From the NCBI GenBank assembly GCA_036744635.1, contig DAIOHQ010000112.1, positions 1-14,657 of the forward strand: a stretch of 14,657 bases of DNA. The letters are read 5' to 3'. The DNA comes from DAIOHQ01 sp036744635. Its GTDB lineage: Bacteria; Planctomycetota; Phycisphaerae; Tepidisphaerales; Tepidisphaeraceae. Below, in pieces: positions 1 to 5,859 of the stretch (its first letter is position 1; each line of letters opens with the position of its first letter). The notes under the pieces are model-generated. The model was not told where the DNA came from. It did no database searches and saw only the letters and a program-made list of their open reading frames with translations. The translations under genes were made by a program, and so were the position numbers.

Positions 1-376
1 GACCCGCTCGCGGGGCGCGGAATGCGTGGACGTTACACCAACACGGAAACTGCTTTAAGTTCCAGCGGGGGGATCGCGTTGGATATGGATGGATGTCTGC
101 CGGCGGCAGTCGAGCGCACGGCCCAAGGTGGAAGGTGCGGTGACTCATGTCCAGTTTGAGCGTAAATCACTTCGATTCAAGAGACAAATTCATCAGGCCC
201 GATACGCCTTGCGATATGGACGCCGGGGCGGAATACAATGGGAACCAAATAAGTGTCGAGTTGCGGTCCATTTCAGGCGGGGAAGATGTCGGAAATATGA
301 GATTGAAGGGTGTCACTGGCTCTCATCAAGCTCTCACAATCGCATCGCATAATTGCTGTTCCTGTCTGGGAGGAGC
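1..376. other. Upstream region without a confident gene
   Basis: No recognisable coding sequence. Short reading frames exist: one is open from the window edge to a stop at 157-159, and two overlapping ones run at 89-352 and 147-380. None resembles a known family and their codon use looks unselected. The 147-380 frame (77 codons) ends in a TGA that overlaps the ATG at 377 as ATGA, the pattern of translational coupling, so a small real gene cannot be fully excluded. The last 30 bases hold the -10-like box and the ribosome binding site of the pseudopilin gene. Confidence 0.5.
348..353 (+). promoter_or_regulatory. -10-like box upstream of the pseudopilin gene
   Basis: CATAAT matches the sigma70 -10 consensus at 5 of 6 positions and lies 23 bases before the ATG at 377. 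Initiation about 7 bases downstream would leave a leader of roughly 17 bases that contains the GGGAGGAG ribosome binding site (368-375). No convincing -35 hexamer is visible at 16-18 bases upstream, so this rests on the -10 alone. Confidence 0.35.
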
Positions 377-1288
377 ATGAAACATCTCACGCGCCGCCAC
401 GGGTTTACTCTGATCGAGTTGCTCGTCGTGATCGGCATCATTCTCGTCCTCACCACCATCATCCTGACGGGAATCAAACATGTGACGAACCTGACGATCC
501 GGCATGAAACGCAGGCGGAACTGAAAGTCTGCGAGGACCTGCTGAGGGAATACCGGAACATCAATGGCCTGAAGAACATTGAGGCACCAGCCGCGTCGAT
601 CGTCGGCACGCCTCCTCGGATGAAGCTTCCAAGTCCAAACTGGATCAGCGGAGAGTATCCGCTTCCCATGTTTGTCGATTCTGCGGATGCGACGGAAATA
701 ATCCTCCCTGAGCAGTCCTCGACTCTGGCCACGTTAGCTTTCGCCGGCAGCTCAACGCAAGCACCTCCGACATCCGGCAGCGCAGGGGATTTTAGCGATC
801 AAAGCGATTTTAGTAACCCGCGCTGGGTGTCGAATGCGATCCGGTGGACCCAGGGGGTGATGTTCATTTTGCTGAAGGATCCCAAGAACCGGGCGCTGGT
901 ATCAGCGCTTCCATCGAAGCGAATCCTTGAAACGCCGCCGTCGTACAAGAGCAACACCGGGGTGACCAACGGCGGCGCTCAGACGCCATATACGATCGAC
1001 GCGGCTGTTCCGCTTGACGGTTTTGGCAATCCGATCATCTTCGTGCCCCGCGGCGGCATGCACGTCTGGATGAAGCTGGGCACGGGTACCTCGCCGGGCA
1101 CTGGTGGGTTGCAGGAGTATGTCGTGCGAACGTCAGGAACGTATCGAGTGAATGCCGGCCCACTGCCACCGGTCGGCGCTAACGACCGTCCCTTCTTCGC
1201 CTCGGCTGGTCAGGACGGGTACTTCACGGATCTGAAAATGGCGGGCGATAAAGCGATCGATAATCTTTACTCGTTTCAGGAGCAGTAG
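377..1288 (+). CDS. Prepilin-type N-terminal methylation domain protein (GspG-like pseudopilin)
   Basis: A 303-residue protein with a classic class III (prepilin) signal: a basic leader MKHLTRRHG, a cleavage site between G9 and F10, then FTLIELLVVIGIILVL with the conserved glutamate five residues after the cut (E14). A hydrophobic helix covers about 11-33. The C-terminal part (about 220-303) has DGFGNPI, then FFASAGQDGYF and IDNLYSF. This resembles the 'DPWGNPY ... SLGPDG ... DDIYSW' end of type II secretion major pseudopilins. A prepilin peptidase would cleave it and it would act in the inner membrane and periplasm as part of a pseudopilus or pilus-like fibre. It is about twice the length of a normal GspG. 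The ATG at 377 is preferred over an in-frame start at 353 because GGGAGGAG lies just before it and the leader is then of normal length. The family is clear; the exact role is inferred. Confidence 0.88.
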   Translation: MKHLTRRHGFTLIELLVVIGIILVLTTIILTGIKHVTNLTIRHETQAELKVCEDLLREYRNINGLKNIEAPAASIVGTPPRMKLPSPNWISGEYPLPMFVDSADATEIILPEQSSTLATLAFAGSSTQAPPTSGSAGDFSDQSDFSNPRWVSNAIRWTQGVMFILLKDPKNRALVSALPSKRILETPPSYKSNTGVTNGGAQTPYTIDAAVPLDGFGNPIIFVPRGGMHVWMKLGTGTSPGTGGLQEYVVRTSGTYRVNAGPLPPVGANDRPFFASAGQDGYFTDLKMAGDKAIDNLYSFQEQ

Positions 1289-1306
1289 GTCGGCGCAATT
1301 GCGAAA

Positions 1307-1377
1307 ATGGCGTGGTCGCTTCAGCGACCATGTCTTTTGCCCATCGAACGACATGGTTGCTGAAGCAACCACGCCAT
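1307..1377. repeat. REP-like double-hairpin element
   Basis: Two 28-base arms (1307-1334 and 1350-1377) are inverted copies of each other with two differences, separated by 15 bases. Each arm is also a hairpin: TGGTCGC-TTCA-GCGACCA in the left arm and TGGTTGC-TGAA-GCAACCA in the right. The two differences between arms sit opposite each other within the small stems (C-G on the left, T-A on the right), so they preserve pairing. The element lies between the convergent 3' ends of the pseudopilin gene (stop 1288) and the small gene ending at 1399. It could serve as a bidirectional terminator or RNA-stabilising structure. The organisation resembles REP/BIME repeats; no REP-associated transposase is in the window. 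Confidence 0.8.
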
Positions 1378-1398
1378 GGGTGTCCGCGGCCAATCGCG

Positions 1399-1677
1399 TT
1401 ACAGCTGACCTTTTCCCAGTCCCGGCGGGACGCCCCAGCGTTTGCGGACCTCGGCATCCATGCGGTCGATGACGGTCTTTCTGTGTTTGTGATAGGCGAG
1501 GGCCTCGGCGGTGTGGCGGCCCTGGCGATCCTTCCAGCCGCTGTGGCGTGCGGCGCCGGCCAGTTGGGTGAGCTTGTCGAGGGCTTCGTTGCCGCCCTGG
1601 ATTTCGGCGCGGATCGCGCGGTTGATTGCCTTGGGGAGTTTGCCGCCGTACTTGGCGCGGATCTTCCGGTCGTCCAT
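1399..1677 (-). CDS. Small hypothetical protein
   Basis: A 92-residue, strongly basic protein with no family I recognise. It begins MDDRKIRAKYGGKLPKAINR, is predicted to be mostly helical (an Ala/Glu/Arg/Lys-rich middle), and has no signal peptide or membrane segment. Two AGGA-type motifs (AAAAGGA and AGGA) lie within about 16 bases before the ATG, which supports the start at 1677. Several longer reading frames cross this stretch on both strands, but they run through the flanking palindromes and have low-complexity Arg/Pro-rich translations, so this one is the best candidate. It is a lone gene with palindromic repeats on both sides. Function unknown. Confidence 0.5.
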   Translation of the reverse strand: MDDRKIRAKYGGKLPKAINRAIRAEIQGGNEALDKLTQLAGAARHSGWKDRQGRHTAEALAYHKHRKTVIDRMDAEVRKRWGVPPGLGKGQL

Positions 1678-1839
1678 TCCTGCGTCCTTTTGAAATCAGC
1701 CGCGTGGGCGGTGAAAAGCCACGGTGGGTATTCTCCACGGCGGTGGGGCGGGCCGCCAGTCGTTGACGTGGCAATCCATATATGTGCAGGGTCCAACTTA
1801 AACGACCGTGCGCGATTCAGCGACATTGGGTTTTCGTGG

Positions 1840-1858
1840 CACGGGTTTCTAACCCGTG
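1840..1858. repeat. Perfect 8-bp hairpin
   Basis: CACGGGTT-TCT-AACCCGTG forms an 8-bp stem with a 3-base loop. Its CGGGTT/AACCCG arms resemble the outer ends of the larger palindrome that begins at 1884, which suggests a related repeat family. No T-run follows on either strand, so it is not a standard intrinsic terminator. Confidence 0.6.
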
Positions 1859-1883
1859 TTTGGGGCAGCCGCGGATCCGGCGC

Positions 1884-1987
1884 CGGGTCAGATGTGGGAA
1901 AACCAACTTGCCGAATCGAGCATTTCCTGTGGGCAAATTCAGAAGGTTGTCCAACTGTCGGAACTTGGTTTTCCCACATCTAACCCG
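1884..1987. repeat. 104-bp nested inverted-repeat element
   Basis: The outer arms are 23 bases each (1884-1906 and 1965-1987) with one mismatch; the inner 16 bases, GATGTGGGAAAACCAA and its complement at 1965-1980, match perfectly. Inside them CCGA (1911-1914) pairs with TCGG (1958-1961). Further in are two small hairpins: TTGCC (1908-1912) with GGCAA (1932-1936), which competes with that CCGA pairing, and GTTG-TC-CAAC (1946-1955). A single strand could therefore fold into a long stem carrying one or two inner hairpins. No reading frame in it looks real. It is most simply a dispersed palindromic repeat or a MITE-like element; function unknown. Confidence 0.75.
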
Positions 1988-2034
1988 TCGCGGGTGGTCA
2001 ACTCCCTCGATCATGGGCTGTCTTCGACCCTGAG

Positions 2035-2092
2035 GCTCTCTTCGAGCCTGAGCCTCAGCCCGCGACGAGCTCTCTTCGAGCCTGAGCCTCAG
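2035..2092. repeat. Two 24-bp direct repeats with internal palindrome
   Basis: An identical 24-base unit (starting GCTCTCTTCGAGCC) occurs at 2035-2058 and 2069-2092, 10 bases apart. A degenerate partial copy (GCTGTCTTCGACCCTGAG) precedes them from about 2018. CTGAGGCTC at 2030-2038 is the inverted complement of GAGCCTCAG at 2050-2058, so the repeats can also pair. With only two exact copies and a 10-base spacer this is not a CRISPR array. Confidence 0.7.
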
Positions 2093-2140
2093 AGCCGAAG
2101 GCGGTCGAGTCGAGCCGAAGGCAGACCCGAAGGGGAAGCC

Positions 2141-2176
2141 CCATGCCACGAGATGGCGCGGAATCGTGGTGCATGG
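2141..2176. repeat. Imperfect hairpin
   Basis: CCATGCCACGA (2141-2151) can pair with TCGTGGTGCATGG (2164-2176), leaving a two-base bulge and a 12-base loop. It is part of the same repeat-dense stretch and has no following T-run. Confidence 0.5.
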
Positions 2177-2230
2177 TCATACAGGGTGGGCAGAGGGGAA
2201 GAAGGAATCGCGTTACGATGCGGTGATGTT

Positions 2231-2254
2231 GGGCGGACACAGGAAGGTCCGCCC
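2231..2254. repeat. 8-bp palindromic repeat with 8-base loop
   Basis: GGGCGGAC (2231-2238) and GTCCGCCC (2247-2254) are perfect inverted complements around ACAGGAAG, followed by CTAC. From memory, GTAGGGGCGGACC-type palindromes are common dispersed repeats in unrelated bacteria. It lies about 70 bases past the stop of the ATPase gene on the minus strand and may help end that transcript. Confidence 0.6.
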
Positions 2255-2326
2255 CTACTGGCGTTGCACGCGTGCGGGGGCGATCTATCGCACGCCTAAT
2301 CCTGCAATGCCGCGGCACACCTTCGA

Positions 2327-3568
2327 TCAATCCTCGAGCAGCAGCTGTTCGCTGGGGATGACGCGGAAGACTTCTTCGATGCTGGTATGGCCCTGGGCGA
2401 CCTTGAGCAACGCGGCCTGGCGGAACTGGAGCATGCCTTCCTCCACGGCCTTGTCGCGGAGCTCGCGGGAGGGTCGGGCGTTGGCGATCAGATCTCGAAT
2501 GGCCGAGGAGACCTGCATGACTTCAAAGACGCCGGTGCGGCTGGAGTAGCCGGTCATCCCGCAGCTTTTGCAGCCGCTGGCGGAGTGAAGGGTATGGCCT
2601 TCCGTGGGTGCGAGGAGATTGCGGATTTCGTCGAACGAGTGCGTTGCGTCGCTGATGTCGAGGCTGGATCGGCAATTCGGGCAGAGGGTTCGAAGCAGGC
2701 GCTGCGAGATTACGCCGCGTAGCGAGGCGGCCAGGAAGTGGGGATGAGCGCCAAGATTCCTCAGCGCCTGAACGGCCGCGGGGGCGGCGGGGGCGTGCAG
2801 CGTGGCGAAGACGAGCGTGCCGCTGTTGGCGGCATGCACCACCGTGCGGGCAGTTTCTTCGTCGCGAATCTCGCCGACCATGATCACATCGGGGCTCTGG
2901 CGAAGCACACTGCGAAGAAGCTCGGCGAACCCAAGATCAATCAGCGGATTGACCTGCGACTGGCGCAGGCCCTCGATTGCGAATTCGATTGGATCTTCGA
3001 TGGTGTTGATTTTGCGCGTGCCGTCGTTGATGCGCATGAGCGATGAATAGAGCGTGGCGGTCTTGCCAGAACCGGTGGGACCGGTGATCAGGATCAGGCC
3101 GCCGGGGCTCTGGATCATGCCACGATATTGATCGAGCTGGCCGGTCGACATGCCCAACTGGTCGAGGACCAGATGCTGCTGATCGTGGGGGACAAGGCGG
3201 ATTGCGAGGTCTTCGCCATGCAGCGTGGGGATGGCATTAATGCGGAGATCGACGCCTGAATCGGCGGCATCGTCGGGTTCAAAAATCCACCGGCCATCCT
3301 GCGGCCGGCGACGTTCGGACGTATCCATCGACGCGCTTGCTTTAACATGTGCCAGGCACCGCCGGCCATGATCCACCGGCAACACGCTCAGCGGGCGAAC
3401 GATGCCCAGGTGGCGCATCTGCACGAGGACATGATTCGGCGCGGCGCTGAAGAACAAATCGCTGGCGCCCAGATGAACGGCTTCGCGGACGAGTTGAAAG
3501 ACGGCATTTTCCGGGGAACTTTTGCCCAGGTCGATCAAGTTCGATGCTTCGATGACTTTTCCGTCCAC
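2327..3568 (-). CDS. GspE/PilB-family secretion/pilus assembly ATPase, short form
   Basis: A 413-residue type II secretion/type IV pilus assembly ATPase, a cytoplasmic hexameric motor in this family. Visible motifs: an N2-like region at about 20-130 (ASDLFFS, ERRRPQDGR), Walker A GPTGSGKT (163-170), Asp box TIEDPIE (189-195), Walker B DVIMVGEIRD (227-236), His box ATLHAP (255-260), and a zinc-binding tetracysteine with CPNC (296-299) and CKSC (333-336). The full set of catalytic motifs suggests an active enzyme. It is about 150 residues shorter than typical GspE/PilB because the N1 domain, which docks to the platform or to GspL, is missing. The start is GTG at 3568 with AGGAG about 7 bases upstream; there is no earlier start in frame. 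It follows the STAS gene by 47 bases and is probably co-transcribed with it. Confidence 0.92.
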   Translation of the reverse strand: MDGKVIEASNLIDLGKSSPENAVFQLVREAVHLGASDLFFSAAPNHVLVQMRHLGIVRPLSVLPVDHGRRCLAHVKASASMDTSERRRPQDGRWIFEPDDAADSGVDLRINAIPTLHGEDLAIRLVPHDQQHLVLDQLGMSTGQLDQYRGMIQSPGGLILITGPTGSGKTATLYSSLMRINDGTRKINTIEDPIEFAIEGLRQSQVNPLIDLGFAELLRSVLRQSPDVIMVGEIRDEETARTVVHAANSGTLVFATLHAPAAPAAVQALRNLGAHPHFLAASLRGVISQRLLRTLCPNCRSSLDISDATHSFDEIRNLLAPTEGHTLHSASGCKSCGMTGYSSRTGVFEVMQVSSAIRDLIANARPSRELRDKAVEEGMLQFRQAALLKVAQGHTSIEEVFRVIPSEQLLLED

Positions 3569-3615
3569 GATGTGCTCCTGCTAATTCGAAAAGACAATCC
3601 GGCAGAGATGAAACC

Positions 3616-4002
3616 TCAGGCGGCCTGCGCTGGCGCGGCGCCATTCAACAGCATGCGCGCGGCGGGCTCGTTGGATACGATGGGAATAATTTTGCCGATT
3701 TTCAGAATGTCCAGCATCTGGCGGGCACGCGGCACAACGGAGTGAATCGCGATCGAACCGCCGGCGGTTCGGAATTGCTTGGTGGTTGAGATCAGCCAGG
3801 CGATGGCGGTCGAGTCCATGAAGTCGGTCCTGGACATATCAAGGATGACGCGATTCCCCGACCAGCCGGCCCCCAGGATTCCTTCCAGCGGATTGCGGGC
3901 CCCCAGGCTTACGGAACTGGCGGTGATATTTCCGTTGGAGGCGATGCGGATGCAGCCGTCCTTATCAATGGAAACCAGAGAGAGAATGCTGTTTTCGTTC
4001 AT
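3616..4002 (-). CDS. STAS-domain protein (anti-sigma factor antagonist-like)
   Basis: A 128-residue single-domain STAS protein of the SpoIIAA/RsbV kind. The core strand-helix motif VILDMSRTDFMDSTAIAWLI (52-71) holds the typical phosphorylatable site as D63-S64-T65. A second strand/helix at 83-107 (GGSIAIHSVVPRARQMLDIL, then KIGKIIPIV) completes the fold. Such proteins bind a partner kinase or anti-sigma factor and are switched by phosphorylation of the serine. No kinase, phosphatase or sigma factor is in the window. The ATG at 4002 has CAGGAG 7 bases upstream and gives a normal-length protein; an in-frame start at 4122 would add 40 residues with no STAS similarity. It lies just upstream of the ATPase gene, so a regulatory link to that motor is plausible but inferred. 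Confidence 0.88.
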   Translation of the reverse strand: MNENSILSLVSIDKDGCIRIASNGNITASSVSLGARNPLEGILGAGWSGNRVILDMSRTDFMDSTAIAWLISTTKQFRTAGGSIAIHSVVPRARQMLDILKIGKIIPIVSNEPAARMLLNGAAPAQAA

Positions 4003-4091
4003 GATTGTCTCCTGCCGACCGGTGGAAATGCCCTGGCCAACTGATGAAGCCACGGGTCTCATCGGAACATTCGATGCCGGTATTGAGGGGA

Positions 4092-4280
4092 GGGTTAAGC
4101 CGGAAAAATCATGACTTACCACGGAGGCACGGAGGCCACGGAGAAATGCGGAGAAAATCCATCTGTAAGCCGCGCAACCTGCAGCTCATAACTGTGACGG
4201 CAATTCAGGTGTAATTACTTTCGTGACCTGGTCTTCTCCGTGTCCTCCGCGCCTCCGTGGTGAATAATCCGGGTTAAGCC
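4092..4280. mobile_element. MITE-like inverted-repeat element with flanking direct repeats
   Basis: Inverted ends at 4116-4145 and 4234-4264 carry a motif of the CCACGGAGGCACGGAGG type and its complement, with a few mismatches, enclosing about 90 bases without coding potential. Outside them a 10-base direct repeat GGGTTAAGCC occurs at 4092-4101 and 4271-4280, as a target-site duplication would. The right copy contains the TAA stop of the CDF gene. There is no transposase, so it would depend on one elsewhere. It lies between the STAS start and the CDF stop. 'Accacggaggcacggagg' motifs are, from memory, widespread in planctomycete and related genomes. Confidence 0.55.
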
Positions 4281-5281
4281 TGCTGAATTTTCGGGTCCGG
4301 TAAAGGCGCGCCGGCGGCGGACCTGGGCGCGAGGTGCGGCTGTGTTGCCACGCTGAATGCCTGGCAGGTTAGGCAGCCGTGATTTTTGCACGGCTCAATA
4401 TGAGCTGTGGCGTTGCCTTCAACCAGCGCCTGTTCGATTTCATATTCAATGGCGCTGGCCACTTCATGGCCACGACGAACTTCCCAGTCGGCAGGGACCA
4501 TAATATGGAAATCCACCCAGTGATACCGGCCGCTGTGGCGGTGCCGCAGCTTGTGATAACTGCAAATGTGCGGCTCCTGTCCGCCGGGCCCGACATGCGA
4601 ATCGAGAATTCTCTCCAGCAGCGCCTGATCTTCCATGTCCTGGCGGTCCATCAGGCCGGCAGCGGCATGCCGAATGAGGGCGATTCCGATTCCCGCAATG
4701 TAAAAGGCCACCACGATCGCGATGGCCGGGTCGATCCACGTGCGGCCGGTAATCCTCACCAGCAGCAGCGCGATCAGGGCAAATACACTCGATATCGCAT
4801 CACTAAGCAGATGCTTGCCATCGGCTTCGAGTGTCACCGATCGGGTCTGTCGGCCCGTCCTCAGCAGGTAAAGCCCCGCGGCGCCATTCACGAAAAGTGC
4901 CCCCGCCAGAATGATCGTCGCGACGCCCAGATTTTCAGGTTTGAGGCTGCCGCGTACCAGGGCAATGATCGCATTCACGCTCGCGGCAATGGCTGCCAAA
5001 ACGATCATTCCGCCCTCGAACATTCCAGCGAAAAACTCAATCTTTCCATGACCGTAAGGATGTTCCGAATCAGCGGGTGTATGGGCCAGCGACAGCGAGT
5101 AAATCGCGAACGCCGCCGCGGCGACGTTCACGATGGATTCAAGCGCATCAGAAAAAATCGCCGCCGAGCCCGACAGACCGTAAGCCACGAATTTGGCAAT
5201 GACCAGCGCCACCGAAACAACCAGCGCCAGGATGGCCGCTCGGCGTTCATTGGCGGGAATATGTGTGGGCCACATGCGCAT
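4274..5281 (-). CDS. Cation diffusion facilitator (CDF) family transporter
   Basis: A 335-residue inner-membrane divalent metal/proton antiporter. Membrane segments lie at about 14-34, 38-63, 83-107, 119-140, 160-177 and 183-205, followed by a cytoplasmic ferredoxin-like domain (about 215-298). Family motifs: SDALESIVN (44-52), HPYGHGK (74-80) and HLLSD in TM5 (157-161, the HxxxD metal site). In TM2 the usual DxxxD site is E48...N52, so metal choice is uncertain. A C-terminal tail adds a CKNHGCLTC cluster (298-306) and about 30 extra residues. The ATG at 5281 is preferred; an in-frame TTG at 5305 would add 8 residues. Neither has a clear ribosome binding site. Transcribed alone, with a TATAAT box upstream. 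Confidence 0.9.
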   Translation of the reverse strand: MRMWPTHIPANERRAAILALVVSVALVIAKFVAYGLSGSAAIFSDALESIVNVAAAAFAIYSLSLAHTPADSEHPYGHGKIEFFAGMFEGGMIVLAAIAASVNAIIALVRGSLKPENLGVATIILAGALFVNGAAGLYLLRTGRQTRSVTLEADGKHLLSDAISSVFALIALLLVRITGRTWIDPAIAIVVAFYIAGIGIALIRHAAAGLMDRQDMEDQALLERILDSHVGPGGQEPHICSYHKLRHRHSGRYHWVDFHIMVPADWEVRRGHEVASAIEYEIEQALVEGNATAHIEPCKNHGCLTCQAFSVATQPHLAPRSAAGAPLPDPKIQQA

Positions 5282-5334
5282 GGGTTCAAGCAACGCCGAT
5301 CGCAAATTTGCATGGCAGCATTCGTGAGGTCGGG

Positions 5335-5340
5335 ATTATA
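5335..5340 (-). promoter_or_regulatory. -10 box of the CDF transporter gene
   Basis: A perfect TATAAT on the minus strand, 29 bases before the alternative TTG start and 53 before the ATG at 5281. Initiation is expected near 5328. No good -35 is seen at 16-18 bases. It falls between the end of the PIN gene (5392) and the CDF gene, where an independent promoter is expected. Confidence 0.5.
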
Positions 5341-5359
5341 GGTATTTGAGTTGGTTACG

Positions 5360-5397
5360 GCATAGCAGCCCACGCGGCTTGAACACGCTGGCTATGC
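5360..5397 (-). terminator. Possible terminator hairpin after the PIN-toxin gene
   Basis: GCATAGC (5360-5366) and GCTATGC (5391-5397) are perfect 7-base inverted complements, and GC-rich inner bases allow partial extension. The hairpin overlaps the TAG stop of the toxin gene (5392-5394). There is no T-run after it in the minus direction, so it may be a structural repeat instead of an intrinsic terminator. Confidence 0.35.
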
Positions 5398-5859
5398 ACT
5401 GACTTCGTGGAGAAACCCGACGGGATCGAGAATGCGAAGTGAGGGAAAGCGTTTCTGAAACTCTACCGCTTCCGGCTTGGTCGAGTCCATCAGGTCGAGC
5501 AAATCCTTGTCTCTCGAAACAATAAGTTTTGCATCTGCTGCAAGCGCGAGGTTGATGTAATGTGCGTCGTCGGGATCTCGCGGATAGGTAAAGACTTCGG
5601 GGAAGCCGTCGAGCAGCGTAGCCGCGATTTCGATTGCTTCAAACAACCCCTCAACTCGGGCGGCAACAAGATGAAGTTTTTCGATGACCTTCGGTCGGCC
5701 GGTGACGTCACGCAACTCTTCAAGAACTGAAGGCGACACGAAAAGGTTAATTCTTCCATCGATGGCAAGTTGGACGCATTGGCCAGCCGGTCCATTGGGG
5801 GAGCCAAGGGCCTGAAGGAAGGTGTTGCAATCAAAGACGACTCTGTTGCCGGTCGTCAT
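5392..5859 (-). CDS. PIN-domain putative toxin of a toxin-antitoxin pair
   Basis: A 155-residue PIN-domain nuclease resembling the 'putative toxin-antitoxin system toxin component, PIN family' group. These are Mg2+-dependent RNases. The acidic catalytic set is visible: D10 (VVFDCN), E47/E48 (SVLEEL), D97/D98 (RDPDDAHYINLA) and D117 (SRDKDLLDL). The length is normal for the group and nothing appears broken. Its ATG overlaps the TGA of the upstream antitoxin gene by four bases (ATGA, 5856-5859), so translation is probably coupled and the antitoxin is made first. The RNA target is unknown. Confidence 0.88.
   Translation of the reverse strand: MTTGNRVVFDCNTFLQALGSPNGPAGQCVQLAIDGRINLFVSPSVLEELRDVTGRPKVIEKLHLVAARVEGLFEAIEIAATLLDGFPEVFTYPRDPDDAHYINLALAADAKLIVSRDKDLLDLMDSTKPEAVEFQKRFPSLRILDPVGFLHEVSA

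Larger units (their letters stand above)
1678..2326. other. Repeat-rich intergenic region
   Basis: About 650 bases with no convincing gene but many palindromes and repeats: a hairpin at 1840-1858, an imperfect palindrome at 1884-1987, direct 24-base repeats at 2035-2092, an imperfect palindrome at 2141-2176 and a further palindrome at 2231-2254. Reading frames here are short or pass straight through the repeats, and they translate to Arg/Ala/Glu/Pro-rich strings, so they are judged non-coding. The downstream flanking gene is the ATPase ending at 2327 on the minus strand, so its transcripts may run into this region. Confidence 0.7.

Noticed and set aside
1..159. Tail of a gene entering from the left edge
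   Set aside because: One frame is open to a stop at 157-159, but it is too short and has no recognisable motif to call.
1312..1983. A 223-codon plus-strand frame and longer minus-strand frames over 1133-1979
   Set aside because: They run through the double hairpin and the nested palindrome and give low-complexity translations. The 1399-1677 minus-strand frame has better ribosome binding support.
2035..2092. CRISPR array
   Set aside because: There are only two exact units with a 10-base spacer and an internal palindrome, and no cas genes are present.
4003..4122. 40-residue N-terminal extension of the STAS protein
   Set aside because: There is no STAS similarity in it, and a clear AGGAG precedes the ATG at 4002.
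4379..5341. A 320-codon plus-strand frame
   Set aside because: It is antisense to the clearly identified CDF transporter, and its translation has no hydrophobic or motif structure.
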